From contig JAQCTH010000028.1 in NCBI GenBank assembly GCA_027686065.1, forward strand, positions 1 to 45,093: a stretch of DNA of 45,093 bases, in the 5' to 3' direction. Below the pieces are notes generated by a model. It did not search any database and was not told where the DNA came from. It worked only from the letters and a program-made list of their open reading frames with translations. Each line of letters starts with the position of its first letter. Within the stretch, counting starts at the first letter, position 1. This stretch comes from Clostridiaceae bacterium AF10-41 (GTDB lineage: Bacteria; Bacillota; Clostridia; Clostridiales; Clostridiaceae). This document shows, in pieces, positions 6,982 through 14,940 of the stretch. Both the position numbers and the translations under genes were made by a program.

Positions 6982-9612
6982 TTAAATTGTACCTTTACTT
7001 AAAACTGTTAATTTATCTTCCTCATTTTGAATTCCGTTTATTATTTTTATTGAAGATGATATATCACCAATTAAAATTCCACCTACAAGTTTATTATTAT
7101 AGAAAAACAATTTTGAATACTTATTGTTTACAGTATCTATAGAGCCAATTCTCTCTAATGAAGCATCATCAAAATTTACAGTTCCAGCAGAAAATACTTG
7201 AGTATTCATTGCAGCAAATACTGTAGAGGAAACAAATTTTTCAAATTTAATATTATCACCTGTAGAATTAGCACCTGCAACTTTCCCCATTTCTATTGCT
7301 GCTGGCCAATTTCCATAATATATGCCCTCTAATTCAGCTACATCTCCACAAGCATATATATCTTCAACATTTGTTTGCATATATGGATTTACTACAACAC
7401 CTTTATTACAATGAATACCCAAAGGTTGTGCTAAGAAGATATTTGCTCTAACTCCAACTGAATAAATAATAATATCGGCATCTATTTTTTTACCACTTTT
7501 CAATTGTAGAGATTGAACTCCAGCTTCGTTAGCTGTTATAAATTCAACAGATTCTCCTAAAAGAACCTTAACAGGTGTTTTATTAACTAAGTCTTCAAAT
7601 AATTTAGAACCATCTGTATCTAATTGGCGTGGTAACATTCTTTCAGCTAATTCTACAACTGTAACATTTATATTACGCTTTTGAACTTCCCAAGCAGCTT
7701 CAAGACCTAATAAACCACCACCAATAATAACTACATTTTTAGATGCTGGCAGTTGCTCCTTAAGAGACTCAACATCTGAAAGTTTCTTTATTGTATGGAT
7801 TCCTTTGACAGTATTATAGGTCCATGAATTTACCTCAGTTTCACGATCTTCAAATTTGACTTTAGTAGGAGGAACAAAGTTATAACTACCATTAGCCAAA
7901 ATTAACTTGTCATAATGAATTCCTTGTTTATTATCTAATTTTATAGTTTTTGTTTCTTTATCTATACTATTTACATTAGCACCTAGGATTTCAACTATAT
8001 TATTTTCCTTGTACCAATTAGCTCTTTCAAGATAAAAAGAATCATCAATTTTCTCCGTTATTAGATCTGAAAGTTGAGTTCTTACATATGAATGCTCTAA
8101 CTCATTTGAAATTAGCTTAATTATTGCACTTTCATTTCTTTCCTTTATAGCTTTAGCAGCATAGAATCCAGCGGCACCATTACCTATAATTACATAGGTT
8201 TCTTCTTTGTCTATAGAATAAGTAGTTTCTTTTCTTTCAATTTCTATAAATTGATCGCTTCCAGCGCCACAAACAGGACACACTTCTGGGACAGTTTCTG
8301 ATTCAAATATTTCACCACAAATTATGCATTTCCAAAGCTTTAAACCACCCTTTGTAGGAATTTCTTCAATAGTTGTTTTAGCCTTGGATTCAGGAGCAAG
8401 TTTCTTTTTACCAGTTAATATTTCTCCAAAATCTAAGCCAAACTCATAAGCTTCTTTTAATTCATTATCAGAAGGTTTGAAGTTAATTTTTAAACTTCCA
8501 TAAAACTTCATATTTAGTTCTCTTAATCTTGTTTCTATTCTAGGAATTGCTTCACCACTCCAACCATAAGATCCAAAAGCAGCAGATAATTTATTACCAT
8601 GAACAACCGGATTTAATTTTGAAAGTACATCACGAATGGGTTCTAATAATTCAGATACTATAGTAGGGGAGCCACATAGTAATCCATCAGATTCCGTAAT
8701 ACTATTTACTATATCACTTATCTCATGATGTATAACATTAAATAACCTAACTTCAATGTTCCCAGAAGACTCTATACCTTTAGCAATTTCCTTAGCCAAG
8801 GATTCAGTATATCCATAAGCTGATACATAAGGAATAGTGACGATCTTTTTGCCATCTAAAGCTGGACTTTCAGGAGTGCTCCAGTTTCTGTAAAGGTCAA
8901 CTATTTTCATAGGTTCTTCAATTAAGACTGGACCATGCCCAGGTAAAATCATATTTATATTTAGATTTTCAATTTTTTTAATTGCCTTCAATACAAAAGT
9001 CTTATATGGACCAAAAATACAATCAAAATAGTATTTTAAAGCATCCATATAATGTTCTTCATTTTCTACTTTACTATTTACTATTGCTTCAGATGAATAG
9101 TGGGATCCAAAGGAGTCGCAAGTAATTAAAAGCTCATCTTCAGGAACATATGTGTAAATAGAATCTGGCCAATGTAAAAATGGAGCAGATATAAAGTTTA
9201 ATGTTTTGTTACCTAAACTTATTGTATCTCCATCACCTACAGTTATCGAGTCAACATCTTTATTAGCAATTTTTTTCATAAATTTAATAGCAGCAGCTGA
9301 ACCTACTACTTTAGCATTAGGTGAAATTTCTAACAACTTAGCAACTGAACCAGCATGATCAGGTTCGGTATGATCAAGGACTATATAATCAATGTTCGTT
9401 ATATCTATATCCAAGTCTTTTAATCTTTCTATATACTGATCAAAAAATTCAACTTTAACTGTTTCAAATACAGCTGTTTTCTCGCTTCCTTTAACAACAT
9501 ATGAATTATAGCTAGTTCCGTAAGGTGTGTACATAATAATATCGAAAATTCTTAAATCTGGATCGAGAGCTCCAACCCAATATATATCTTTTTTTAGTTC
9601 TAAAGACTTCAT
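6982..9612 (-). CDS. Flavodiiron protein-rubredoxin-NADH:rubredoxin oxidoreductase fusion
   Basis: An 876-residue cytoplasmic enzyme joining a complete electron chain that reduces O2 to water (or NO to N2O) with NADH. Residues 1-245 form the metallo-beta-lactamase-like diiron domain with ligands H81, E83, D85, H147, D166 and H226. Residues about 255-395 form the FMN flavodoxin domain. A rubredoxin follows with C429, C432, C445 and C448. Residues about 470-870 form an FAD/NADH oxidoreductase with the nucleotide-binding glycines 477-482 and 631-636 and a YACGDVAE segment (753-760). AAGGAAGGTG precedes the ATG. A near-consensus promoter and a palindrome at its transcription start suggest control by oxygen or redox. 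Domain calls are sure; whether O2 or NO is the main substrate is inferred. Confidence 0.93.
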   Translation of the reverse strand: MKSLELKKDIYWVGALDPDLRIFDIIMYTPYGTSYNSYVVKGSEKTAVFETVKVEFFDQYIERLKDLDIDITNIDYIVLDHTEPDHAGSVAKLLEISPNAKVVGSAAAIKFMKKIANKDVDSITVGDGDTISLGNKTLNFISAPFLHWPDSIYTYVPEDELLITCDSFGSHYSSEAIVNSKVENEEHYMDALKYYFDCIFGPYKTFVLKAIKKIENLNINMILPGHGPVLIEEPMKIVDLYRNWSTPESPALDGKKIVTIPYVSAYGYTESLAKEIAKGIESSGNIEVRLFNVIHHEISDIVNSITESDGLLCGSPTIVSELLEPIRDVLSKLNPVVHGNKLSAAFGSYGWSGEAIPRIETRLRELNMKFYGSLKINFKPSDNELKEAYEFGLDFGEILTGKKKLAPESKAKTTIEEIPTKGGLKLWKCIICGEIFESETVPEVCPVCGAGSDQFIEIERKETTYSIDKEETYVIIGNGAAGFYAAKAIKERNESAIIKLISNELEHSYVRTQLSDLITEKIDDSFYLERANWYKENNIVEILGANVNSIDKETKTIKLDNKQGIHYDKLILANGSYNFVPPTKVKFEDRETEVNSWTYNTVKGIHTIKKLSDVESLKEQLPASKNVVIIGGGLLGLEAAWEVQKRNINVTVVELAERMLPRQLDTDGSKLFEDLVNKTPVKVLLGESVEFITANEAGVQSLQLKSGKKIDADIIIYSVGVRANIFLAQPLGIHCNKGVVVNPYMQTNVEDIYACGDVAELEGIYYGNWPAAIEMGKVAGANSTGDNIKFEKFVSSTVFAAMNTQVFSAGTVNFDDASLERIGSIDTVNNKYSKLFFYNNKLVGGILIGDISSSIKIINGIQNEEDKLTVLSKGTI

Positions 9613-9642
9613 AAATCTACACCTTCCTTAAAATAAATATTA

Positions 9643-9658
9643 AATAATAATTGTTATT
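9643..9658 (-). promoter_or_regulatory. Candidate operator at the flavodiiron transcription start
   Basis: AATAATAATTGTTATT is a 16-bp palindrome with one imperfect pair, immediately downstream of the predicted -10 box. The position fits a repressor site. The AT-rich form is like Fur/PerR-family boxes, and PerR controls flavodiiron genes in clostridia, but the match to the Bacillus PerR box is only partial. Confidence 0.4.
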
Positions 9659-9666
9659 ATAAAATT

Positions 9667-9695
9667 ATTATATGTCTAAATATTAACAATATCAA
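9667..9695 (-). promoter_or_regulatory. Promoter of the flavodiiron fusion gene
   Basis: Read on the minus strand, TTGATA (9695-9690) and TATAAT (9672-9667) are spaced by exactly 17 bases, so transcription would start near 9660. The spacer contains TTGTTAA, a half-site of the kind used by the NADH sensor Rex. The rest of the 437-base spacer (to about 9950) is AT-rich with nothing else recognisable. Confidence 0.7.
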
Positions 9696-9957
9696 TAACT
9701 ATTTAAAATATTAATTAAAAAACATAATTGATTTTTAAGTTATATAAACTTAGTCTAACAATAATGTCTCAATATTATTACTAAATCATCAATATAACTA
9801 TAAATTTGCGCAACAAGTTAAGAAAAACATTATAGAATCGACATAGTAAAATAAAAATTTATTAGTATATTTTTTATTTGATTTAAAAAAATATATTTAA
9901 TAAAAAGTTTAAAATAAAAAAATGTAAAAATATAAGGAAATATTTTGTGGATACAAT

Positions 9958-9978
9958 AAACAATGTTTGACATTGTTT
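9958..9978. promoter_or_regulatory. Perfect inverted repeat covering the -35 box of the next gene
   Basis: Arms AAACAATG (9958-9965) and CATTGTTT (9971-9978) are separated by five bases. The dyad encloses the -35 hexamer TTGACA (9967-9972), the typical placement of a repressor site. The regulator is unknown. Confidence 0.55.
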
Positions 9979-9994
9979 TAATAATTTCTATGAT
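9967..9994 (+). promoter_or_regulatory. Promoter for the small gene at 10050
   Basis: The consensus -35 box TTGACA (9967-9972) and TATGAT (9989-9994) are spaced by 16 bases, giving a leader of about 50 bases. Confidence 0.6.
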
Positions 9995-10049
9995 ATGTTT
10001 TTAATGTGGTAGTTAATTAATATATAGTAATTTACAAAGGAGAGGTAAA

Positions 10050-10355
10050 ATGAATATTGTTGATAGTCTATATAATGTTGTAAAAAAAGAGGATAGGGAA
10101 AGTAAGTATATTTATAGAATGATAAGTGAAAGTTTTTATGATGGACAAGCCTTTGGAATTGAAGTTGAAAGACAAGATATAGTAGATGGTAGCGTAGTGA
10201 AAATAGAAAGGGATGAAATTAGAAATATATCAAACATCAAGGATAAGGTTAATGAATTACTAAATTTACTACATATTAATCAAGTATCTCCAATACATCT
10301 TGTTGACATATTAGGAGAATATGTTGATGAATATGTAGTTGACTTCAACTTATAA
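10050..10355 (+). CDS. Small conserved clostridial protein of unknown function (possibly DUF6514)
   Basis: A 101-residue soluble protein. The centre has FGIEVERQDIVDGSVVKIER followed by EIRNISNIKDKVNELLNLL and a closing VSPIHLVDILGEYVDEYVVDF. From memory this pattern fits a small clostridial family of unknown function (DUF6514), but I cannot confirm it here. The beta-rich first half with a helix and an acidic C-terminus shows no catalytic motif and no membrane segment. The gene has a strong AGGAGAGG site and its own promoter overlapped by a dyad, so expression is probably regulated. It lies 65 bases before acpS and no terminator is seen between them. Confidence 0.6.
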   Translation: MNIVDSLYNVVKKEDRESKYIYRMISESFYDGQAFGIEVERQDIVDGSVVKIERDEIRNISNIKDKVNELLNLLHINQVSPIHLVDILGEYVDEYVVDFNL

Positions 10356-10420
10356 AATAAAGAATATTAAAAATCATATAAAATCTAATATTTATAGTAA
10401 AATATATTAGAGGTGGTTTT

Positions 10421-10789
10421 ATGATAATAGGAATAGGAACAGATATAATTGAAATAGATAGAATAAAAAAGGCTGTTGATAGAACAAATGGGTTTATAGA
10501 AAAAATATTCACTGATAAAGAAATAAGATTATTTAGGTCTAAAAATATGAGACCAGAAGTTATAGCAGGAAATTTTGCAGCAAAAGAAGCAATAAGTAAA
10601 TCTTTAGGTACTGGAATAAGAGGGTTTTCTTTAAAAGAAATAGAAGTATTAAGAGATGATTTAGGAAAACCAATAGTGTTTTTAAGTGATAATATAGAAA
10701 ATTTGATAGGAAAGGGGTATAAGTTAAACTTATCTATATCACACAATAATACATCTGCTATAGCCTTTGCTATTTTGGAGGAATCATAA
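10421..10789 (+). CDS. acpS: Holo-[acyl-carrier-protein] synthase
   Basis: This 122-residue enzyme transfers 4'-phosphopantetheine from coenzyme A to acyl carrier protein, activating it for fatty acid synthesis. It begins MIIGIGTDIIEIDRI, with the Mg-binding D8. NFAAKEAISKSLGTG (51-65) holds the second metal ligand E56, and LSISHNNTSAIAFAIL closes the protein as expected. Its length is typical. TTAGAGGTGG lies upstream of the ATG. The stop overlaps the start of nnr by one base, so the two are translationally coupled, an order common in Firmicutes. Confidence 0.96.
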   Translation: MIIGIGTDIIEIDRIKKAVDRTNGFIEKIFTDKEIRLFRSKNMRPEVIAGNFAAKEAISKSLGTGIRGFSLKEIEVLRDDLGKPIVFLSDNIENLIGKGYKLNLSISHNNTSAIAFAILEES

Positions 10790-12285
10790 TGTATATAATG
10801 TCAACAAGAAAGTGCAAAGATATTGATAAATATACTATAGATAAAATTGGAATACCAAGTATTATTCTTATGGAGAATGCTTCAAATGAAGTTGTAAGTA
10901 ATATTTTGGATTTGAAAGGAAGTTTTATTGTTTTTTGTGGAGTAGGAAATAATGGTGGAGATGGATTAGCTGTTGCAAGAAAATTAATTTTAAAGAATAG
11001 AGATGTTCATATAGTAGTGATAGGAAATTTAGACAAATGTTCTAATGAATTTTCTATTAACTTAAATATATTAAATAATCTTACTTCAAATATTTCATTC
11101 ATAAATAATCAAGATAATTTAGATAATTTCTTTACAAATCTAAAGGATTATGAAATTGCAATAGATTGTATATTTGGAATAGGATTAAATAGAAAATTAA
11201 ATGACTTTTATATAAAATTAATAAATACTATAAATAAAAAATTTAAAGTTAAAATAAGTATTGATGTTCCATCAGGATTAAATGCAGATACTGGAAAAGC
11301 TATGGGAGCTGCTATAGAGGCAGATATAAGCTATACTTTTGAAGTTATAAAAAGAGGATTTATAGAATATAATGCATTAGAATACTTAGGGAAACTAAAC
11401 GTATTAAATATAGGAATTCCTGAAATCGTTAAGAAAAAGAACTCAGAAAATATATTTATTTTAGAGAAAGAATATTATAGTAATTTATTAAATAAAAGAA
11501 GTTTATATGGTCACAAAGGAACTTATGGGAAAATATCTATTTTGGCTGGTAGCAAGGGGTATACTGGAGCAGCTTATATAGCTACAGAGGCATGTGTAAA
11601 ATCTGGAGCTGGATTAACTACTTTGATATCTTCAAGGTATGTACAAGACAAATTAAGTTGTAAGCTGATTGAAGCTATGACGTTAGATATAGAGGAGAGT
11701 GATAAGGTAAAGGAAACTCTTAATAATTCAGATGTAATTGCAATTGGTCCTGGAATAACTGGAGATATGTTATATAAAGATATATTGGATTACATAGAAA
11801 ACTATGAAGGAAAATCTTTTGTTGTTGATGCAGGAGCGCTTCAATTATTAACAGAGGATAAATCAGTAATGAAAAAAATTAAAGGAAAAGCAATCATTAC
11901 CCCTCATCCAGGTGAAATGGCAAAAATTATAGGGGAATCTATAGAATTTGTTGAGAATAACAGGATAGAAGTTGCTAAGAAATATGCAAAAGAAAATGAT
12001 ATAGTTGTGGTATTAAAAGGATATAATACAGTAATAACAAATGGTGACGATGTGTACATAAATAATACCGGTAACAGTAAAATGGCTTCAGGGGGAATGG
12101 GAGACTGCTTAACTGGAATAGTATCGGCTCTTCTTGGGCAAAAACATTCTATAATGAATTCAGCATTACTCGGCACATATATACATGGATTATCAGGAGA
12201 GTTGTCATCTTCTGAAAAATATAGCACAGTAGCGTCTGAAGTTATAGAGAATATATCAAAAGTTATGAATTATATAGTTAGATAA
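10789..12285 (+). CDS. nnr: Bifunctional NAD(P)HX epimerase / ADP-dependent NAD(P)HX dehydratase
   Basis: A 498-residue repair enzyme for hydrated NAD(P)H. The N-terminal epimerase domain (about 1-210, YjeF_N) carries GVGNNGGDG (51-59) and SIDVPSGLNADTG. The C-terminal ribokinase-like dehydratase domain (about 225-498) carries GTYGKISILAGS, TPHPGEM and a GNSKMASGGMGDCLTG nucleotide/active-site loop. The full two-domain length is present. ATG 10789 overlaps the acpS stop and has GGAGGA just upstream; an in-frame ATG three codons later is a possible alternative. The protein is cytoplasmic and housekeeping in nature. Confidence 0.95.
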   Translation: MYIMSTRKCKDIDKYTIDKIGIPSIILMENASNEVVSNILDLKGSFIVFCGVGNNGGDGLAVARKLILKNRDVHIVVIGNLDKCSNEFSINLNILNNLTSNISFINNQDNLDNFFTNLKDYEIAIDCIFGIGLNRKLNDFYIKLINTINKKFKVKISIDVPSGLNADTGKAMGAAIEADISYTFEVIKRGFIEYNALEYLGKLNVLNIGIPEIVKKKNSENIFILEKEYYSNLLNKRSLYGHKGTYGKISILAGSKGYTGAAYIATEACVKSGAGLTTLISSRYVQDKLSCKLIEAMTLDIEESDKVKETLNNSDVIAIGPGITGDMLYKDILDYIENYEGKSFVVDAGALQLLTEDKSVMKKIKGKAIITPHPGEMAKIIGESIEFVENNRIEVAKKYAKENDIVVVLKGYNTVITNGDDVYINNTGNSKMASGGMGDCLTGIVSALLGQKHSIMNSALLGTYIHGLSGELSSSEKYSTVASEVIENISKVMNYIVR

Positions 12286-12358
12286 ATATTAAAGTATGAA
12301 TAAAATCCAAATAAAGCTAATATTAGTAATAATAAATAGAGAGGCTTTAGGAGGATTT

Positions 12359-12970
12359 ATGAAAAAGAAGTTATTATTAATACTTATGGTATGTATCCCA
12401 ATTATATCAATTATTTTAGTAATATTATTTAGAGTTACAGCAGAGCCAACTAATGAAGAAATAATTAAGTCGTTAAAAGAGATAAAATGTTATAGTACAA
12501 AAGTGGAGTATATAATAAAAAACACTAGATACGAAGAACGAGAGGATACTACTCAATATTATTTAAAAGATATTGGTGGGAGAATTGATTTTGGAGAAGA
12601 AAGAACAAAAATTTATAAGGATAATAAAGTTATAGTTAAAGATAATATATCAAATAAGGAATATACAATGGAACAAGAAATGGATATAGTTCATTCTTTA
12701 GCATTTTTGAATAAGTTATTATCATATCCTATTAATGAAAATGGCATAAAAGAGGGACAAGAAGAGTGGGGAGATACTGAATATATAGAATTTACCTGTG
12801 AGATGTTCTTAGATAATGATCATTTGGATAATATAAGGATTTTTATAGATAAGAAAGAGAAAACTCCAATAGGAGCAATTATATATGATAAGAGTGGAAA
12901 AGACAGAATAAGAATTGTATACAGTGATTTTGAAAAATTAAAGCAATTAGATAATGGATTGCTAGAATAA
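12359..12970 (+). CDS. Membrane-anchored GerS/LolA-like protein
   Basis: A 203-residue exported protein. A basic start (MKKK) leads into a long hydrophobic helix (about residues 5-25), and the rest is polar and beta-rich, with TNEEIIKSLKEIKCYSTKVEY resembling the start of LolA-fold domains. The related clostridial family includes GerS, needed for spore germination in C. difficile; I infer kinship from the fold pattern and position after nnr, not from a firm motif. C12 lies within the hydrophobic segment, but LMVC is a poor lipobox, so I favour a transmembrane anchor over a lipoprotein. I use ATG 12359 because TAGGAGGATT precedes it; the open frame extends 21 codons upstream without a ribosome site. 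Confidence 0.6.
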   Translation: MKKKLLLILMVCIPIISIILVILFRVTAEPTNEEIIKSLKEIKCYSTKVEYIIKNTRYEEREDTTQYYLKDIGGRIDFGEERTKIYKDNKVIVKDNISNKEYTMEQEMDIVHSLAFLNKLLSYPINENGIKEGQEEWGDTEYIEFTCEMFLDNDHLDNIRIFIDKKEKTPIGAIIYDKSGKDRIRIVYSDFEKLKQLDNGLLE

Positions 12971-13102
12971 ATAAAATAAAAATAACCAGTTCGATATCTT
13001 AAATTAACATTAGTACACTGAAAGAAGTTAAAAAAAATGGAGTACATAAGTATATATAATAGTTTTAGCTATAAGAAGAAAATTGAGGAATTATGAAAAG
13101 TA

Positions 13103-13138
13103 ATGATTAATTATTAATGGTTAATAGGTAATTGTATA
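13103..13138. repeat. Short TTAAT/GTTAATT-rich degenerate repeat
   Basis: This AT-rich stretch of imperfect TTAAT and GGTTAAT units resembles sequences at 22522-22552 and 24597-24631, all in spacers. It may be simple-sequence drift or a worn dispersed repeat. The remainder of the 284-base spacer up to the promoter at 13187 holds no gene. Confidence 0.25.
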
Positions 13139-13186
13139 AAATATATTATATAATTAGAAAATTAAATAAAAAGTGTAACATAAGTT

Positions 13187-13216
13187 TTGACAAAGTGACA
13201 TAATTTGCAATATAAT
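13187..13216 (+). promoter_or_regulatory. Consensus promoter of the toxin-antitoxin pair
   Basis: Perfect TTGACA (13187-13192) and perfect TATAAT (13211-13216) are separated by 18 bases. The start codon of the antitoxin lies about 30 bases past the likely transcription start. Confidence 0.8.
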
Positions 13217-13254
13217 TTATTTATACATAGATTTTTACTACCTGGAGGCAAATT

Positions 13255-13497
13255 ATGTCTAAAAAAGTTAAAAACATACACTTTATAAAAAATATAGTTA
13301 AAATTAAAAAAAAGAGTCAATTTATTGGCCCTAATTTAATAGAATATAATGAAAATCAATTTAATATGGAATTTATAGAGTTAATGAAAGCTGGTTACAA
13401 AGAAATGTCTAAAATTAATTTGGAGCTTTCACAACTTCCTTTCGAGTGCGAAATTGCAGATATTAATGAATATGAGAACTGGCTTTGCGGAGTGTGA
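13255..13497 (+). CDS. Probable MazE/EndoAI-type antitoxin with divergent N-terminus
   Basis: An 80-residue protein directly before the mazF gene. Its second half, [18 protein letters not shown] and the acidic tail [13 protein letters not shown], resembles the toxin-binding tail of EndoAI-type antitoxins (typically MxxGYxEMAxINL then an acidic stretch). The first ~40 residues are lysine-rich ([18 protein letters not shown]) and do not show the usual ribbon-helix-helix opening (RIMISLP..LL..VD). So either the DNA-binding domain has diverged beyond recognition or it has been replaced. CTGGAGG precedes the ATG, and the consensus promoter just upstream argues against a missing N-terminal portion. 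The antitoxin role rests mainly on the tail and the neighbour. Confidence 0.7.
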   Translation: MSKKVKNIHFIKNIVKIKKKSQFIGPNLIEYNENQFNMEFIELMKAGYKEMSKINLELSQLPFECEIADINEYENWLCGV

Positions 13498-13505
13498 TAT
13501 TTCTA

Positions 13506-13859
13506 ATGACGACTATGGTAGTAAAAAGAGGGGATATTTTTTATGCGGATTTAAGTCCTGTTATAGGTTCAGAGCAAGGTGGAATTAGACCAGTTATAAT
13601 AATTCAAAATGATATAGGTAATAAATATAGCCCAACAGTTATAGTAGCAGCAATAACATCTCAAATAAATAAGGCTAAATTACCAACTCATGTAGAAATT
13701 TCTTCAGAAGAATATGGATTAAATAGAGATTCTGTTGTTTTATTAGAACAGGTAAGAACACTAGATAAAAAAAGATTGAAAGAGAAAATAGGGCATATGA
13801 CAGATTCGGATATGAAAAAAGTTAATAAGGCTTTACTAATTAGCTTAAATCTTGTATAA
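13506..13859 (+). CDS. mazF: MazF/EndoA-type endoribonuclease toxin
   Basis: A 117-residue toxin that cuts single-stranded mRNA at short sequences and is neutralised by the preceding antitoxin. [20 protein letters not shown] is the family opening. S22, R28 (in GGIRPV) and T51 (in AAITSQ) correspond to S19, R25 and T48 of Bacillus EndoA, so the enzyme looks active. ATG 13506 has GGAG at 13489-13492. An ATG at 13515 would give exactly the EndoA numbering but has no ribosome site; the upstream frame reaches a TTG inside the antitoxin gene. Eight bases separate the two genes and a strong terminator follows. Confidence 0.93.
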   Translation: MTTMVVKRGDIFYADLSPVIGSEQGGIRPVIIIQNDIGNKYSPTVIVAAITSQINKAKLPTHVEISSEEYGLNRDSVVLLEQVRTLDKKRLKEKIGHMTDSDMKKVNKALLISLNLV

Positions 13860-13893
13860 AGTTTTAGTTGATAAAAGAGTATATTAAATACTT

Positions 13894-13916
13894 AAGAAAC
13901 CCGCTTAGGGTTTCTT
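13894..13916 (+). terminator. Intrinsic terminator after mazF
   Basis: AAGAAACCC (13894-13902) pairs perfectly with GGGTTTCTT (13908-13916) around a five-base loop, followed by a T-rich tail. Confidence 0.9.
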
Positions 13917-14116
13917 TTATTTTATAATAAGTTTACAGTAAAGAGGTAAGAACATTCATAGTTGACTATTAGCATATACAATATAAGTGCAATATACATA
14001 TTAGAATAACAAAAAACTTTATCAGTATATACAAAATAAAAATATTATGATAAAATAATTTTAGTGAATAAAGCACAATATATTTACAGGTAAATAAAAT
14101 CTTAGGAGGATTAAAA

Positions 14117-14938
14117 ATGATAAAAAATGTTGAAGAATTAAAATCAGTAGCCAAAACTGTACGTGGAGATATAGTTTCAATGTTGACAGAATCACGTTCA
14201 GGACATCCTGGAGGTTCATTATCAGCAGCGGACATATTAACTACATTATTTTTTAGTGAAATGAATATAAATCCAGAGGATCCTAAGGATGAAAATAGAG
14301 ATAGATTTGTATTGTCAAAAGGACATGCAGCTCCTGTTTTATATAGCGTGCTAGCAAGAAGAGGGTATTTTCCTGTTGAAGAATTAAATACTTTAAGAAA
14401 AATTGGTTCAAGATTACAAGGTCATCCAAGTATGAGATACTTACCTGGGATAGATATGTCAACGGGATCTTTAGGTCAAGGTATTTCTGCTTCTGTTGGA
14501 ATGGCTTTAGCAGGAAAAATTGATAATAAAGATTATAGAGTTTACACTCTTTTAGGTGATGGAGAGCTTGAAGAAGGTCAAGTGTGGGAAGCATCAATGT
14601 CAGCAAGTCACTATAAGTTAGATAATTTAACTGCCTTCATTGACTTTAATGGATTACAAATTGATGGTGATATAACAAAAGTTATGAATCCATCTCCAAT
14701 AGATGAAAAATTTAAGGCTTTTGGATGGAATGTATTAGTTATAGATGGTCATAATATAGAGCAAATATTAGATTCAATAGAAAAAGCAAAAGAATGTAAA
14801 GGAAAGCCAACAGTTATTGTATGTAATACAATAAAGGGAAAAGGAGTTTCTTTTATGGAAAATCAAGCTGCATGGCATGGAACAGCTCCAAGTAAAGAAC
14901 AATGTGAGCAAGCTTTAGCAGAAATTGGAGGTAACTAG
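14117..14938 (+). CDS. Transketolase, N-terminal subunit
   Basis: A 273-residue subunit carrying the thiamine-diphosphate-binding half of transketolase. Motifs seen include SGHPGGSLSAADILTTLFF near residues 28-46, SKGHAAPVLYSVL, and the thiamine motif LLGDGELEEGQVWEA near 149-163. With the next gene it makes a two-subunit transketolase that moves two-carbon units between sugar phosphates in the non-oxidative pentose phosphate pathway. AGGAGG precedes the ATG, and only two bases separate it from the C-terminal subunit gene. A lone split pair like this in clostridia may serve sugar metabolism or supply erythrose 4-phosphate. Confidence 0.94.
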   Translation: MIKNVEELKSVAKTVRGDIVSMLTESRSGHPGGSLSAADILTTLFFSEMNINPEDPKDENRDRFVLSKGHAAPVLYSVLARRGYFPVEELNTLRKIGSRLQGHPSMRYLPGIDMSTGSLGQGISASVGMALAGKIDNKDYRVYTLLGDGELEEGQVWEASMSASHYKLDNLTAFIDFNGLQIDGDITKVMNPSPIDEKFKAFGWNVLVIDGHNIEQILDSIEKAKECKGKPTVIVCNTIKGKGVSFMENQAAWHGTAPSKEQCEQALAEIGGN

Positions 14939-14940
14939 TA

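Noticed and set aside
10345..10746. 133-codon minus-strand frame opposite acpS
   Set aside because: acpS is intact and conserved on the plus strand; the antisense product has no recognisable features.
12971..13254. Remnant of an alanine racemase gene
   Set aside because: No frame in this spacer shows racemase-like sequence; only tiny open frames of fewer than 25 codons occur.
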